Shown here one piece after another: positions 52,741-61,385 of a stretch of 64,000 nucleotides of DNA; the first letter of the stretch is position 1; each line of letters opens with the position of its first letter. Made by a program: the position numbers and the translations under genes. The DNA is taken from assembly GCF_023715105.1 (NCBI RefSeq), contig NZ_JAMBNO010000003.1, positions 124,001 to 188,000 of the forward strand, given 5' to 3'. The notes below the pieces were generated by a model. It did not search any database, was not told the origin of the DNA, and worked only from the letters and a program-made list of their open reading frames with translations. The stretch is from Hydrogenophaga intermedia. Its GTDB lineage: Bacteria; Pseudomonadota; Gammaproteobacteria; Burkholderiales; Burkholderiaceae_C.

Positions 52741-53778
52741 ATGGCACGCATCGTTCTGGGGATCGGTTCGTCGCACACCCCACTTCTCACGCTCGGGTCG
52801 GAGCATTGGCGCCACCGCGCCGAAGCAGACTATGCCAATCAGGCGCTCAACATGAGCGACGGAAGACTGCTGCGGTACGACGAGGTTCTGGCTGAACTCG
52901 GGCCGCGTTGCGCGGAACAGATCTCGCCGGAAATCCTGGCGCAAAAAGAGAGCGCCTGCAACGCTGCACTGGACCACCTTGCGGACGCGTTGTCGGCGGC
53001 CAGACCGGACATCGTTGTCATCATCGGCGACGACCAGCGCGAACTGTTTGGTTCCTCCAACCAGCCTGCGATCGCCATCTTCCATGGCGCTCAGATCGTG
53101 ACTTGCCGCAAATTCCCTCCGGACGAGCGCGAGGGGTGGCGCAACGCCATGGCCCGCGGTTACCTGATGGACGATCAACACACCATCCCGGGCGCGGCAT
53201 CTTTCAGCGAAAACCTGATCCGAGGCCTCGTTGACGAGGACTTCGACATCGCCGCCTGCGATCGTGTCGAGGAGCCGGATGCCGCCGGATTCGGACACGC
53301 CTACGGCTTTATCGTGAAACGCTTGTTCCGTGGTCGGAGCCTCCCGGTCGCACCCGTGCTGCTGAATACGTACTACGGTCCCAACGTTCCCAGCGCATCG
53401 CGTTGCTGGCATTTCGGACAGGCACTCCGCCGAGTGGTCGAAGCCGTCCCGGATGACCTGCGGGTTGCACTCATCGCGTCCGGCGGCTTGAGCCATTTTG
53501 TCGTGGACGAAGACCTCGACCGGAAAATCCTCGGCGCGATGGCGCTGGGTGATGCGCAAACCCTGACTTCGATTCCGCGCGCGGCCTTGATTTCCGGCTC
53601 CTCCGAAATCCTGAACTGGATCGCGCTGGCCGGTGCGGCAGGCCCGCTGCAAATGCGTTGGCACGCCTACCACCCGCTTTACCGCACCCCCGCCGGAACA
53701 GGCGTGGGGGCGGCTTTCGCAGTCTGGGCTCCGGATGCCGACACCCACGCCGCTGCAGGCGGCGATGCTCATCACTGA
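52741..53778 (+). CDS. LigB-type class III extradiol ring-cleavage dioxygenase
   Basis: 345 residues. GIGSSHTPLL (first iron His), PDIVVIIGDDQREL, and IASGGLSHFVVDE (catalytic His) match the LigB family of protocatechuate 4,5- and gallate dioxygenases. No LigA-type small subunit gene is nearby, so it is a single-chain type. AGGA precedes the ATG. Expected to open a dihydroxy- or trihydroxy-aromatic acid. Confidence 0.83.
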   Translation: MARIVLGIGSSHTPLLTLGSEHWRHRAEADYANQALNMSDGRLLRYDEVLAELGPRCAEQISPEILAQKESACNAALDHLADALSAARPDIVVIIGDDQRELFGSSNQPAIAIFHGAQIVTCRKFPPDEREGWRNAMARGYLMDDQHTIPGAASFSENLIRGLVDEDFDIAACDRVEEPDAAGFGHAYGFIVKRLFRGRSLPVAPVLLNTYYGPNVPSASRCWHFGQALRRVVEAVPDDLRVALIASGGLSHFVVDEDLDRKILGAMALGDAQTLTSIPRAALISGSSEILNWIALAGAAGPLQMRWHAYHPLYRTPAGTGVGAAFAVWAPDADTHAAAGGDAHH

Positions 53779-53792
53779 AGGGCGCTTCGAGT

Positions 53793-55130
53793 ATGCTCAA
53801 CAAGGACGACAATGAACTCCTTTGCCGCGTCGGCAAGGGGACGCCGATGGGCGAGCTGCTTCGGCGGTTCTGGCTGCCGGCGCTGCTCACCTCCGAAATC
53901 GAGGAGCCGGACGGCGCGCCCAAGCGCATCCGGGTGATGGGGGAAGACCTGCTCGCCTTCCGGGACAGTCAAGGGCTGGTCGGCATCATCGACGCGTACT
54001 GTCCCCACAAGCTCGCGCCGCTGTTCTTCGGCCGCAACGAGGAACGCGGCATCCGCTGCGCTTATCACGGGTGGAAATTCGACGTTCATGGAAACTGCGT
54101 CGACATTCCCAATCTGCCTGCCACGGCGAACGCCCCGGCGCTGCGGCAGCGTGCGAAGCTCACCTCCTACCCAGCCAAGGAGGCCGGCGGCTTGGTCTGG
54201 ATCTACATGGGCCCGCCGGAACTCGAGCCGTCGCTTCCCGGCCTGGAGTGGCTGGGCCTGCCCCCCTCGCACGTGCAGGTGGCTCGCTGGCTCCAGCGAT
54301 CCAATTGGGCGCAGGGCATGGAAGGCGAAATCGACACCTCACATGTGAGTTTCCTGCATCGGTCGCTGGCGGCGCCGCTGAGCCCGACGCTGCCGCCCGC
54401 CATGAACGACGGGGCCCCGCTCATCACGCTCCGGGAAACGGACTACGGCTTCATCTACGGCGCTCGCCGGCAGACCGAATCGCCAGGGCAGTACTACTGG
54501 CGCGTCACGCAGTGGTTCATGCCGATGTTCAGCATGATCCCCAATGATCCCGGCGATCTCTACCCGCGGGGCGGCAGGGCCTGGGTTCCAGTGGACGACG
54601 AACACGTCATGATCTTCACCTATTCATATCGTCACGGAGAGCCGCTGAGCAGCGAGCACCGAGCCATGTTCCTGTCCGGTGCGGCCTTCCCGCCACCCCT
54701 GCAGGCAGGGGCGTACCAGCTGCCGGAGGGGTTCGTCATCGACACGTTCCTGCCCCTGGCGACTCGCGAGAACGACTACAAGATCGACCGCGAACGCCAA
54801 AAGTCGCTGACATTCGCGGGCGTTCAGGCCATCACCGATCAGGATCGCTCTCTTCAGGAGAACATGCGCAGTGTTCCTGGAGTGGGGCCAGGAAAGATCG
54901 TGGACCGCAGTCGAGAGATGCTCGTGCCGTCCGACCTGCCGGTGATCACGGCGCGGCGCATGCTTCTGAAGGCAGCGAAGGACCTCTCGAGCGGCATCGA
55001 GCCCGCTCTGCCCCGGAACCCGGACTCGTACAAGCAGCGTTCAGTGGCGGCGATGTCTGCGGAAGGCGATTTCGAAAGTCTGCTGCAGACCCCTGAAGTT
55101 CGCCAGCGCATGCAGCAGGTTCTTTCATGA
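53793..55130 (+). CDS. Rieske oxygenase, phthalate 4,5-dioxygenase-like
   Basis: 445 residues. Rieske site CPHKLAPLFFGRNEERGIRC...YH about residues 70-90, mononuclear iron site EGEIDTSHVSFLHR about 180-193 (Asp, His, His). N-terminal NELLCRVGKGTPMGELLRRFWLPAL is characteristic of the phthalate 4,5-dioxygenase (Pht3/OphA2) branch, which needs only a separate reductase, encoded at 57281. Substrate is probably an aromatic carboxylic acid. Confidence 0.83.
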   Translation: MLNKDDNELLCRVGKGTPMGELLRRFWLPALLTSEIEEPDGAPKRIRVMGEDLLAFRDSQGLVGIIDAYCPHKLAPLFFGRNEERGIRCAYHGWKFDVHGNCVDIPNLPATANAPALRQRAKLTSYPAKEAGGLVWIYMGPPELEPSLPGLEWLGLPPSHVQVARWLQRSNWAQGMEGEIDTSHVSFLHRSLAAPLSPTLPPAMNDGAPLITLRETDYGFIYGARRQTESPGQYYWRVTQWFMPMFSMIPNDPGDLYPRGGRAWVPVDDEHVMIFTYSYRHGEPLSSEHRAMFLSGAAFPPPLQAGAYQLPEGFVIDTFLPLATRENDYKIDRERQKSLTFAGVQAITDQDRSLQENMRSVPGVGPGKIVDRSREMLVPSDLPVITARRMLLKAAKDLSSGIEPALPRNPDSYKQRSVAAMSAEGDFESLLQTPEVRQRMQQVLS

Positions 55131-55143
55131 GCGGAGACAACAG

Positions 55144-56094
55144 ATGATCAGGCTCTTTCTTTCTTTCTTGCTTCTGCTGCCCTTGATGAGCCTTGCGCAG
55201 ACATGGCCGGACAGGCCTGTGAAGCTGGTGACCAACTTTGCCCCCGGCAGCGCGCCCGATGTGCTGGCGCGGACAGTAGGGCGTTTTCTCTCGGAAGAAC
55301 TGCGGCAGCCGGTGGTCGTGGAGAACCGCGTCGGCGCAGCGGGCAACGTTGGCGTCGAATACGTGGTGCGTGCCGCTCCCGACGGTTATACGCTGCTGTA
55401 CTCGCCGGGCAGTACGATCACCATGAACCCGCACCTGTACCAGTTCGACCTGCAAAAGGAACTGGTGCCCGTGGCAGCGGTCAACCTCTCGGCGCTCCCG
55501 CTGGTCGTGAGAGCGGATCTTCCCATCCATAGCGTCAAGGATCTGATTGCCTACGCCAAGCAGAACCCCGGCAAGCTGACCTACGGCTCGTCGGGGGCCG
55601 GCAGTCCTCTGCACGTCGCTGCGGAGTTGCTGCTCAGCGGCGCCGGCATCAAGGCGGTGCACGTGCCTTACAAGGGTTCCGCGCAAACGACCAACGCGCT
55701 GCTGGCGAAGGAAATCGACTTCGCTTTCGACGCCGGCGTGGCCTCACCGCACGTGAAGGCCGGCAAGCTGCGCTACCTGGCGCTTGCCTCCAGCGCGCGT
55801 TCTCCGAGCTACCCTGGTGTTCCGACAGTGGAGGAAGCAGCCGGCTTTCCCGTGGAAGTGAGCGTGCCCGGCGGGATCTTCGCGCCTCCCGGCACTCCGC
55901 CCGAACTGGTGGCCCGCTTGAACCAGATGATCGGCCGCATCATGGCGAATCCGGCTTTCCGCGACGCCATCTCGGTCATCAACAGCGCCCCGCCGCCCAC
56001 GCATCTCTCGCCGTCCGAACTCGCCGCCAGCTTTCGAAGCTACACGGATCGTTTCGGCGCCGCGATCCGCGCGGCGAACATCCCTCGGCAATGA
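55144..56094 (+). CDS. Bug/TctC-type solute-binding protein
   Basis: 316 residues. Signal peptide MIRLFLSFLLLLPLMSLAQ, then WPDRPVKLVTNFAPGSAPD and VPYKGSAQTTNALL. Located inside the oxygenase operon, so the ligand is likely its aromatic acid substrate. A near-identical copy without signal peptide is at 60488-61357. Stop overlaps the next ATG. Confidence 0.87.
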   Translation: MIRLFLSFLLLLPLMSLAQTWPDRPVKLVTNFAPGSAPDVLARTVGRFLSEELRQPVVVENRVGAAGNVGVEYVVRAAPDGYTLLYSPGSTITMNPHLYQFDLQKELVPVAAVNLSALPLVVRADLPIHSVKDLIAYAKQNPGKLTYGSSGAGSPLHVAAELLLSGAGIKAVHVPYKGSAQTTNALLAKEIDFAFDAGVASPHVKAGKLRYLALASSARSPSYPGVPTVEEAAGFPVEVSVPGGIFAPPGTPPELVARLNQMIGRIMANPAFRDAISVINSAPPPTHLSPSELAASFRSYTDRFGAAIRAANIPRQ

Positions 56095-57281
56095 GCCAGC
56101 TGCGCCAGATGTCACAGTTCAATAGCGGTAGCGATCGGCGCTTGCGCGTGGGCGTGCTCGGGCTGGGAATGGCGGGGGGCATCATGGTGCCTGCCCTGGC
56201 GTCCCATCCCCGCACGGTCCTGGGTGGCGCGGCGGACTTGAACGCGCTGCTGCGTCAGCGGTTTGCCAGAGACTACGGAATTGCCGCAGAGGAAACGGCC
56301 GAGGCACTCGTTGCGCGTCCTGACATCGATGCGGTGTACATCGCGACCCCGCACCAATTGCACCGGGATCATGTGCATCTTGCCGCAAGATACGGCAAGC
56401 ATGTGATCGTCGAGAAGCCCATTGCGCTGACGTTGCAGCACTGCGACGAGATGATCGAATCGACGGAGCGGGCCGGCATCGTGATGATGGTGGGACACAC
56501 GCACAGTTCGGATCCGGCGGTGAGCGTGTTGCGGGACTTCACTGCGCGAGGTGAGTTCGGCCGGCTGGCCATGGTGGCGATGCTGAACTACACGGATTTC
56601 ATGTATCGACCGCGCCGACCCGAAGAGCTCGACACGGCGCAGGGCGGCGGCATCATCTACAACCAGATCCCCCATCAGATCGAAGTGGCTCGCTTCGCCG
56701 CGAATTCCGAGGTACGCTCAGTTCGTGCCTCGCTGTGGAAGCTGGACGGCACGCGTCCCACGGAAGGGTGCTGCGCAGCGTTCGTGCAGTTCGCGTCTGG
56801 AGCGGCCGCGACCATGGTCTACAGCGGCTACGACCACTTCGACAGCGACGAGTTTCACGGCTGGGTGAGCTCCAGTGGTCGCGTGAAGCGCCCGACCCAT
56901 GGCGCCACGCGCCGTCGGCTCCGGGAGCTCGCGGCAGGAGGTGGAGAAGCCGCAATGAGAACGGACCGCTACGGGTATGGAGGAAACTTGCCAACGAGCG
57001 TGCCGACGCATCAGGCTCATTTCGGGCAGATGATCCTGACCTATGAACGCGCGGACGTTCGCACTTCCCCCGCTGGCCTGACTGTTTATGATGACGAAGG
57101 TGTGCGGGAGGTCTCGATCGACTGTTCGCGAACCGGGCGCGCTGCCTTGCTGGACGAGTTCTGTGCGGCCGTGATCGACGGCAAGCCGCCGATCCACGAT
57201 GGCCGATTTGCTCGCGGCACGCTGGCTGCTTGCCTTGCGGTGCTGCGCTCGGGCGAGACCGGCGCGGAGGTTTTCCTTTGA
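56091..57281 (+). CDS. Gfo/Idh/MocA dehydrogenase, Pht4-like dihydrodiol dehydrogenase
   Basis: 396 residues. Rossmann GVLGLGMAGGIM, IATPHQLH and EKPIALTL are family motifs; LNYTDFMYRPRRPEELDTAQGGG is distinctive of the Pht4/OphB phthalate cis-4,5-dihydrodiol dehydrogenase group. It would rearomatise the product of the Rieske oxygenase. LigC, which oxidises the protocatechuate ring-cleavage product, is in the same superfamily and is the alternative. Confidence 0.78.
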   Translation: MSQLRQMSQFNSGSDRRLRVGVLGLGMAGGIMVPALASHPRTVLGGAADLNALLRQRFARDYGIAAEETAEALVARPDIDAVYIATPHQLHRDHVHLAARYGKHVIVEKPIALTLQHCDEMIESTERAGIVMMVGHTHSSDPAVSVLRDFTARGEFGRLAMVAMLNYTDFMYRPRRPEELDTAQGGGIIYNQIPHQIEVARFAANSEVRSVRASLWKLDGTRPTEGCCAAFVQFASGAAATMVYSGYDHFDSDEFHGWVSSSGRVKRPTHGATRRRLRELAAGGGEAAMRTDRYGYGGNLPTSVPTHQAHFGQMILTYERADVRTSPAGLTVYDDEGVREVSIDCSRTGRAALLDEFCAAVIDGKPPIHDGRFARGTLAACLAVLRSGETGAEVFL

Positions 57282-58264
57282 TGAGTGCGGTCTTGCGCGC
57301 CGATGGCGTTCCCATGCGGGATGTGGTCGTCGCGGCTCGGCGCGAGGAGGCCGAAGGCGTCGTCTCGCTCGAACTGCGGGCGATGCCGGGAGAGTACCTT
57401 CCAGGATTCAGCGCGGGTGCCCACATCGAGGTTCACGTCCCCACTGAACGGGGTGGGCTGCAGCGCCACTACTCCCTGGCCAACGACCCGTCGGAGCGCC
57501 ACCGTTATGTCATCGCCGTGGCGCGGGATCCGGCGAGTCGAGGCGGGTCGCAATGGATTCACGATCACGTGCGTGAAGGGCAGGTCCTGCGCGTCGGAGA
57601 GCCATGCAACAACTTCCCACTGGCAGAGGACGCTGCGCGAAGCCTGCTGATCGCCGGAGGTATCGGAATCACGCCGTTGCTGTCGATGGCGCGTCGCCTC
57701 ACCACGCTGAACAGGAACTGGTCGATGTACTACTGTGCGCGAACTCCGGCGCGAGCGGCCTTCCTGCAGGATCTGCTGAAGCTCGGAGGCGAAGTGGTGC
57801 CGGTTTTCGATGCGATGCCTGGAGTTTCGAAACTCGACCTGCAGGCCCTGGTGGAGAAAACCTCCGCTGACACACACCTTTACTGCTGCGGCCCGAGCAG
57901 CCTCCTTCAAGCATTCCTCGACGTGGTCCGGCATCGCGACAAACGGACGGTGCACGTCGAGTGGTTCTCGGCTCCGCCCGAGGCCGCGGGGACCGGGCCG
58001 GACTCGGCGTTCACGGTGCATCTGGCGCGGAGCAACCTCACGCTCCAGGTGGGCGCCCACCAGTCGATACTGGAAGTCGTCCGCGCGGCGGGCCTGGACG
58101 TCCCTTACTCCTGCATGGAGGGCATTTGCGGCAGCTGTGAGGCAAGGGTGGTCAGCGGCGAGTGCGATCACCGTGACCTGATCCTTGCAGACCCGGCGTG
58201 TCACAGGAGCATGATGATCTGTGTCTCCCGAGCCAAGGGAGATGCCATCACTCTTGACCTGTAG
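57281..58264 (+). CDS. Phthalate dioxygenase reductase-like protein (FMN, NAD, 2Fe-2S)
   Basis: 327 residues. Flavin site RHYSLAND, NAD site IAGGIGITPLLSMAR, CCGPSSLL, and a C-terminal plant-type ferredoxin domain CMEGICGSCEARV with a later Cys. This order (FMN-NAD-2Fe2S) is that of phthalate dioxygenase reductase. It passes electrons from NADH to the Rieske oxygenase. ATG shares one base with the upstream stop. Confidence 0.85.
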   Translation: MSAVLRADGVPMRDVVVAARREEAEGVVSLELRAMPGEYLPGFSAGAHIEVHVPTERGGLQRHYSLANDPSERHRYVIAVARDPASRGGSQWIHDHVREGQVLRVGEPCNNFPLAEDAARSLLIAGGIGITPLLSMARRLTTLNRNWSMYYCARTPARAAFLQDLLKLGGEVVPVFDAMPGVSKLDLQALVEKTSADTHLYCCGPSSLLQAFLDVVRHRDKRTVHVEWFSAPPEAAGTGPDSAFTVHLARSNLTLQVGAHQSILEVVRAAGLDVPYSCMEGICGSCEARVVSGECDHRDLILADPACHRSMMICVSRAKGDAITLDL

Positions 58265-58342
58265 TTACGGCTGCCGCACCCCAAGGCGACGGCAAGGCGG
58301 CGGAACCGAGCTGGCAGCACCATCACGAGAGGAGAGCGACGC

Positions 58343-58477
58343 ATGAGCATCGACCCCAGGGAATTGCTCGAGTGCTTACGCGGCCTGTACGACTGCGCCG
58401 CGCGGTTGCATGAGCTGCATGCCGGCCTGCCGCCGCGGTTGCCTGGCACCGCCACACGGTGGGAGGACTCGGCATGA
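58343..58477 (+). CDS. 44-residue small ORF coupled to the first RraA gene
   Basis: ATG at 58343 follows GAGAGGAGAG, and the stop overlaps the next ATG as ATGA. The peptide begins MSIDPRELLECLRGLYDCAA and has two Cys seven residues apart, a likely helical first half and a Pro-rich end. No family recognised. Position, ribosome site and overlap make it a credible gene. Confidence 0.5.
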   Translation: MSIDPRELLECLRGLYDCAARLHELHAGLPPRLPGTATRWEDSA

Positions 58478-59142
58478 GCACGCCCGCCGAATTCGTCCGC
58501 CGCCTTTCGCGGCTCGATGTCTGTGCCGTCTCCGATGCCATGGACAAACTGGGACTTCCTGCCGCGTTGAGTGGCCTGGAACAGCGGTCCACCACGCGGC
58601 GCATTGCCGGCCGCGTGGTCACTTACCGCCTGGTTGCAGCTGCGCAAGCGCCCGCGCAGGAAGGCCCTCCACGCCACCTCGGCACGACCGCGATCGAGAT
58701 GGCGCAGCCGGGTGACGTGGTGGTCGTCGAGCAGCGCACCGGCCTGGACGCGGGCAGTTGGGGCGGCATCCTGTCACTCGGTGCCAAGCTGCGCGGAATC
58801 GCTGGCGTGATCGCGGATGGCCCCGTGCGCGACATCGACGAGGCCCGCGCTTACGACTTCCCGGTTTACGCGCGCGCGCTGACGGCGCGCACCGCGCGCG
58901 GCCGCGTCGTGGAATCAGAGGCAGGTCGTCCGATCTCGATTGGTGACGTCACGGTGGGCACGGGGGATTACGCCATTGCCGACGCCAGCGGCGTGGTCTT
59001 CGTCTCCGCGGCGGACATCGGTCGTGTCCTTGACACTGCCGAACACATCGCCGGCCGTGAGGCCGCCATGGCCAAGGCGCTTCTCGCCGGTGCGCGGATC
59101 ACCGAGGTCATGGGCGCCGACTACGAACACATGCTCAAATGA
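58474..59142 (+). CDS. RraA/HMG-CHA aldolase-family protein 1
   Basis: 222 residues. Active-site pattern GILSLGAKLRGIAGVIADGPVRD has the Arg-Asp pair of class II pyruvate aldolases of this family. Known members cleave 4-hydroxy-4-methyl-2-oxoglutarate or 4-carboxy-4-hydroxy-2-oxoadipate to pyruvate. A Trp-Gly at SWGG replaces the usual WGD/WGE, so the metal ligand may differ. First of three tandem paralogs. Confidence 0.78.
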   Translation: MSTPAEFVRRLSRLDVCAVSDAMDKLGLPAALSGLEQRSTTRRIAGRVVTYRLVAAAQAPAQEGPPRHLGTTAIEMAQPGDVVVVEQRTGLDAGSWGGILSLGAKLRGIAGVIADGPVRDIDEARAYDFPVYARALTARTARGRVVESEAGRPISIGDVTVGTGDYAIADASGVVFVSAADIGRVLDTAEHIAGREAAMAKALLAGARITEVMGADYEHMLK

Positions 59143-59816
59143 GCGGGAGAAACATCGGCATGCAGGACATGAACGTCGCGCGCGCTGCGAAGCTGGACAC
59201 GGCGACGCTCAGCGATGCGCTGGACCGGCACGGGCTGATCGGCCAGTGCTCGAAGATCAAGCCGCGCTCGGCTTCTTTCCGGATGACGGGACGTGCCTGG
59301 ACCCTGCGCTACGGCCCCGCCGGTCAGCCCGCCGGCACCGTGGGCGATTACATCGACGACCTGCCGCCGGGCACGGTCGTCGTGCTGGACAACAATGGCC
59401 GGGAAGACTGCACTGTCTGGGGCGACATCCTCACGGAGATCGCCAGCCGCAAGGGCATCGCCGGAACGCTGATCGATGGCATCAACCGCGACGTCTCCCT
59501 GTGCCTGGAGCTGAATTACCCCGTGTTCAGCCGCGACCACTGGATGCGCACAGGCAAGGACCGGGTGCAGGTGGAGGCCACGCAGGTGCCAGTGAACGTG
59601 GGCAACGTGCGCGTCTGCCCGGGGGACCTGATCCGCGGCGACGCCGACGGCGTAGTGGTCATCCCCGCCTCCTTCGAGCAAGAAGTGCTCGCCGCCGCGG
59701 AAGAGATCCAGTCCGCGGAGGACGCGATCCGCAAGAGCGTGCGCGAAGGCATGAGCCTGCGCGATGCACGCGAGAAGCACCGCTACCACCAGCTCCAGGC
59801 GAGGAACACGCCGTGA
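59139..59816 (+). CDS. RraA/HMG-CHA aldolase-family protein 2
   Basis: 225 residues from an ATG overlapping the previous stop; an in-frame ATG at 59160 is also possible. The core reads WGDILTEIASRKGIAGTLIDGINRD, with Asn in place of the Val before the Arg-Asp pair. The sequence is quite different from its two neighbours outside the core, so the three are old paralogs rather than a recent triplication. Confidence 0.78.
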   Translation: MSGRNIGMQDMNVARAAKLDTATLSDALDRHGLIGQCSKIKPRSASFRMTGRAWTLRYGPAGQPAGTVGDYIDDLPPGTVVVLDNNGREDCTVWGDILTEIASRKGIAGTLIDGINRDVSLCLELNYPVFSRDHWMRTGKDRVQVEATQVPVNVGNVRVCPGDLIRGDADGVVVIPASFEQEVLAAAEEIQSAEDAIRKSVREGMSLRDAREKHRYHQLQARNTP

Positions 59817-60481
59817 GTGGCGCTCCGAAGATGCCTTCGGGCCCGACCATCCGCGCGGACATAGACCGTGTGGCGCCTGCCGTGGTGGAGAAGGCGCGCC
59901 GGCTGTCGGCAGCCACGCTGCACGAGGCGGCCGGGCGCATCGGCAGTATGCCCAGCGCCATCAAGCCGGTAGCGCCTTCCTTCCGCATCTGTGGCCCCGT
60001 CGTGACGGTCGATTCACCGGGCGCTGACAACCTCTGGCTGCACCGCGCCATCTATGTGACGCAGCCGGGCGACGTGCTGGTCGTGCACGTGGGCGATGCT
60101 CACGAGTGGGGGTACTGGGGCGAGATCATGTCGGTGGCGGCGAAGGCGCGCGGCCTCGGCGGCTTGGCCATTGACGGCTGCGTGCGCGACGGCGCCATGC
60201 TCGAGCAGTTGGGCTTTCCGGTGTTCGCGCGGGGACTCTGCATCCGCGGCACGGGCAAGGACTTTGACGCGCGCGGCTGGATCAACCATCCGACCCTGTT
60301 CGGCAACCTCGCAGTCCATCCCGGCGACCTCGTGGTCGGCGACGCCGATGGCGTGGTGGTGCTGCCGCGCCAGCGGGCGGCGGAACTCGTGCACGACGCC
60401 GAGCAGCGCGAGGCCAAGGAAGCGGCAATCCTGCAGCGGCTGCGGGCCGGCGAGCGCACGCTCGAGATCTACAACTTCTGA
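59813..60481 (+). CDS. RraA/HMG-CHA aldolase-family protein 3 (most canonical)
   Basis: 222 residues from a GTG overlapping the previous stop (GTGA). YWGEIMSVAAKARGLGGLAIDGCVRD and GFPVFARGL match 4-carboxy-4-hydroxy-2-oxoadipate aldolase (LigK/ProA) best of the three. It is the likely final step after the LigJ-like hydratase, giving pyruvate and oxaloacetate. Confidence 0.8.
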   Translation: MSGAPKMPSGPTIRADIDRVAPAVVEKARRLSAATLHEAAGRIGSMPSAIKPVAPSFRICGPVVTVDSPGADNLWLHRAIYVTQPGDVLVVHVGDAHEWGYWGEIMSVAAKARGLGGLAIDGCVRDGAMLEQLGFPVFARGLCIRGTGKDFDARGWINHPTLFGNLAVHPGDLVVGDADGVVVLPRQRAAELVHDAEQREAKEAAILQRLRAGERTLEIYNF

Positions 60482-60487
60482 ACCGTC

Positions 60488-61357
60488 ATGCATACCGACA
60501 GGAGGCAACAGAGCGCGCCCGATGTTGCCGCGCGGGTGATCGGACGCTTTCTTGCCGAAGAACTGCGGCAGCCGGTGGTCGTGGAGAACCGCGTCGGCGC
60601 AGCCGGCAACGTTGGCGTCGAATACGTGGTGCGTGCCGCTCCCGACGGTTATACGCTGCTGTACTCGCCGGGCAGTACGATCACCATGAACCCGCACCTG
60701 TACCAGTTCGACATGCAAAAGGAACTGGTGCCCGTGGCAGCAACCAGCCTCTCGCCGCTTCCACTGGTCGTGAGAGCGGATCTTCCCATTCATAGCGTCA
60801 ATGATCTGATTGCCTACGCCAAGCAGAACCCCGGCAAACTGACCTACGGCTCGTCGGGGACCGGCAGTCCTCTGCACGTCGCTGCGGAGTTGCTGCTCAG
60901 CGGCGCCGGCATCAAGGCGGTGCACGTGCCTTACAAGGGTTCCGCGCAAACGACCAACGCGCTGTTGGCGAAGGAGGTCGACTTCGCTTTCGACGCCGGC
61001 GTGGCGTCACCGCACGTGAAGGCCGGCAAGCTGCGCTACCTGGCGCTTGCCTCCAGCACGCGTTCGCCGAACTACCCTGGTCTTCCGACAGTGAGGGAAG
61101 CAGCCGGCTTCCCCGTGGACGTTAGCGTGCCGAGCGCCATCTTGGCGCCGCCCGGCACTCCGCCCGACATCGTCGCTCGGTTGAACCAGACGATCGGCCG
61201 CATCATGGGGAACCCGGCCTTCCGCGACGCCATCGCAGTCATCAACAGTTCCCCGCCGCCCGCGCATCTCTCGCCGTCAGAACTCGCTGCCAGCTTTCGA
61301 AGCTACACGGATCGTTTCGGCGCCGCGATCCGCGCGACGAACATCCCGCGGCAGTGA
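60488..61357 (+). pseudogene. Bug-protein copy with signal peptide deleted
   Basis: From 60512 onward the DNA is nearly the same as the Bug gene at 55144-56094 from base 55249. The bases just before (GGAGGCAACAG, ending 60511) match those just before the first gene's ATG (GGAGACAACAG). The difference is a loss of 105 bases, exactly the first 35 codons with start and signal peptide. The open frame from ATG 60488 lacks a ribosome site and would give a 289-residue protein that cannot be exported. The rest of the frame is intact, so the deletion is probably recent. Confidence 0.7.
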
Positions 61358-61385
61358 GGCACCTCGGGTAAGTCCCGACAGGCGT

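Noticed and set aside
61364-61378. TCGGG/CCCGA hairpin between convergent genes as a terminator
   Set aside because: Five base pairs with no T-run are too weak to call.
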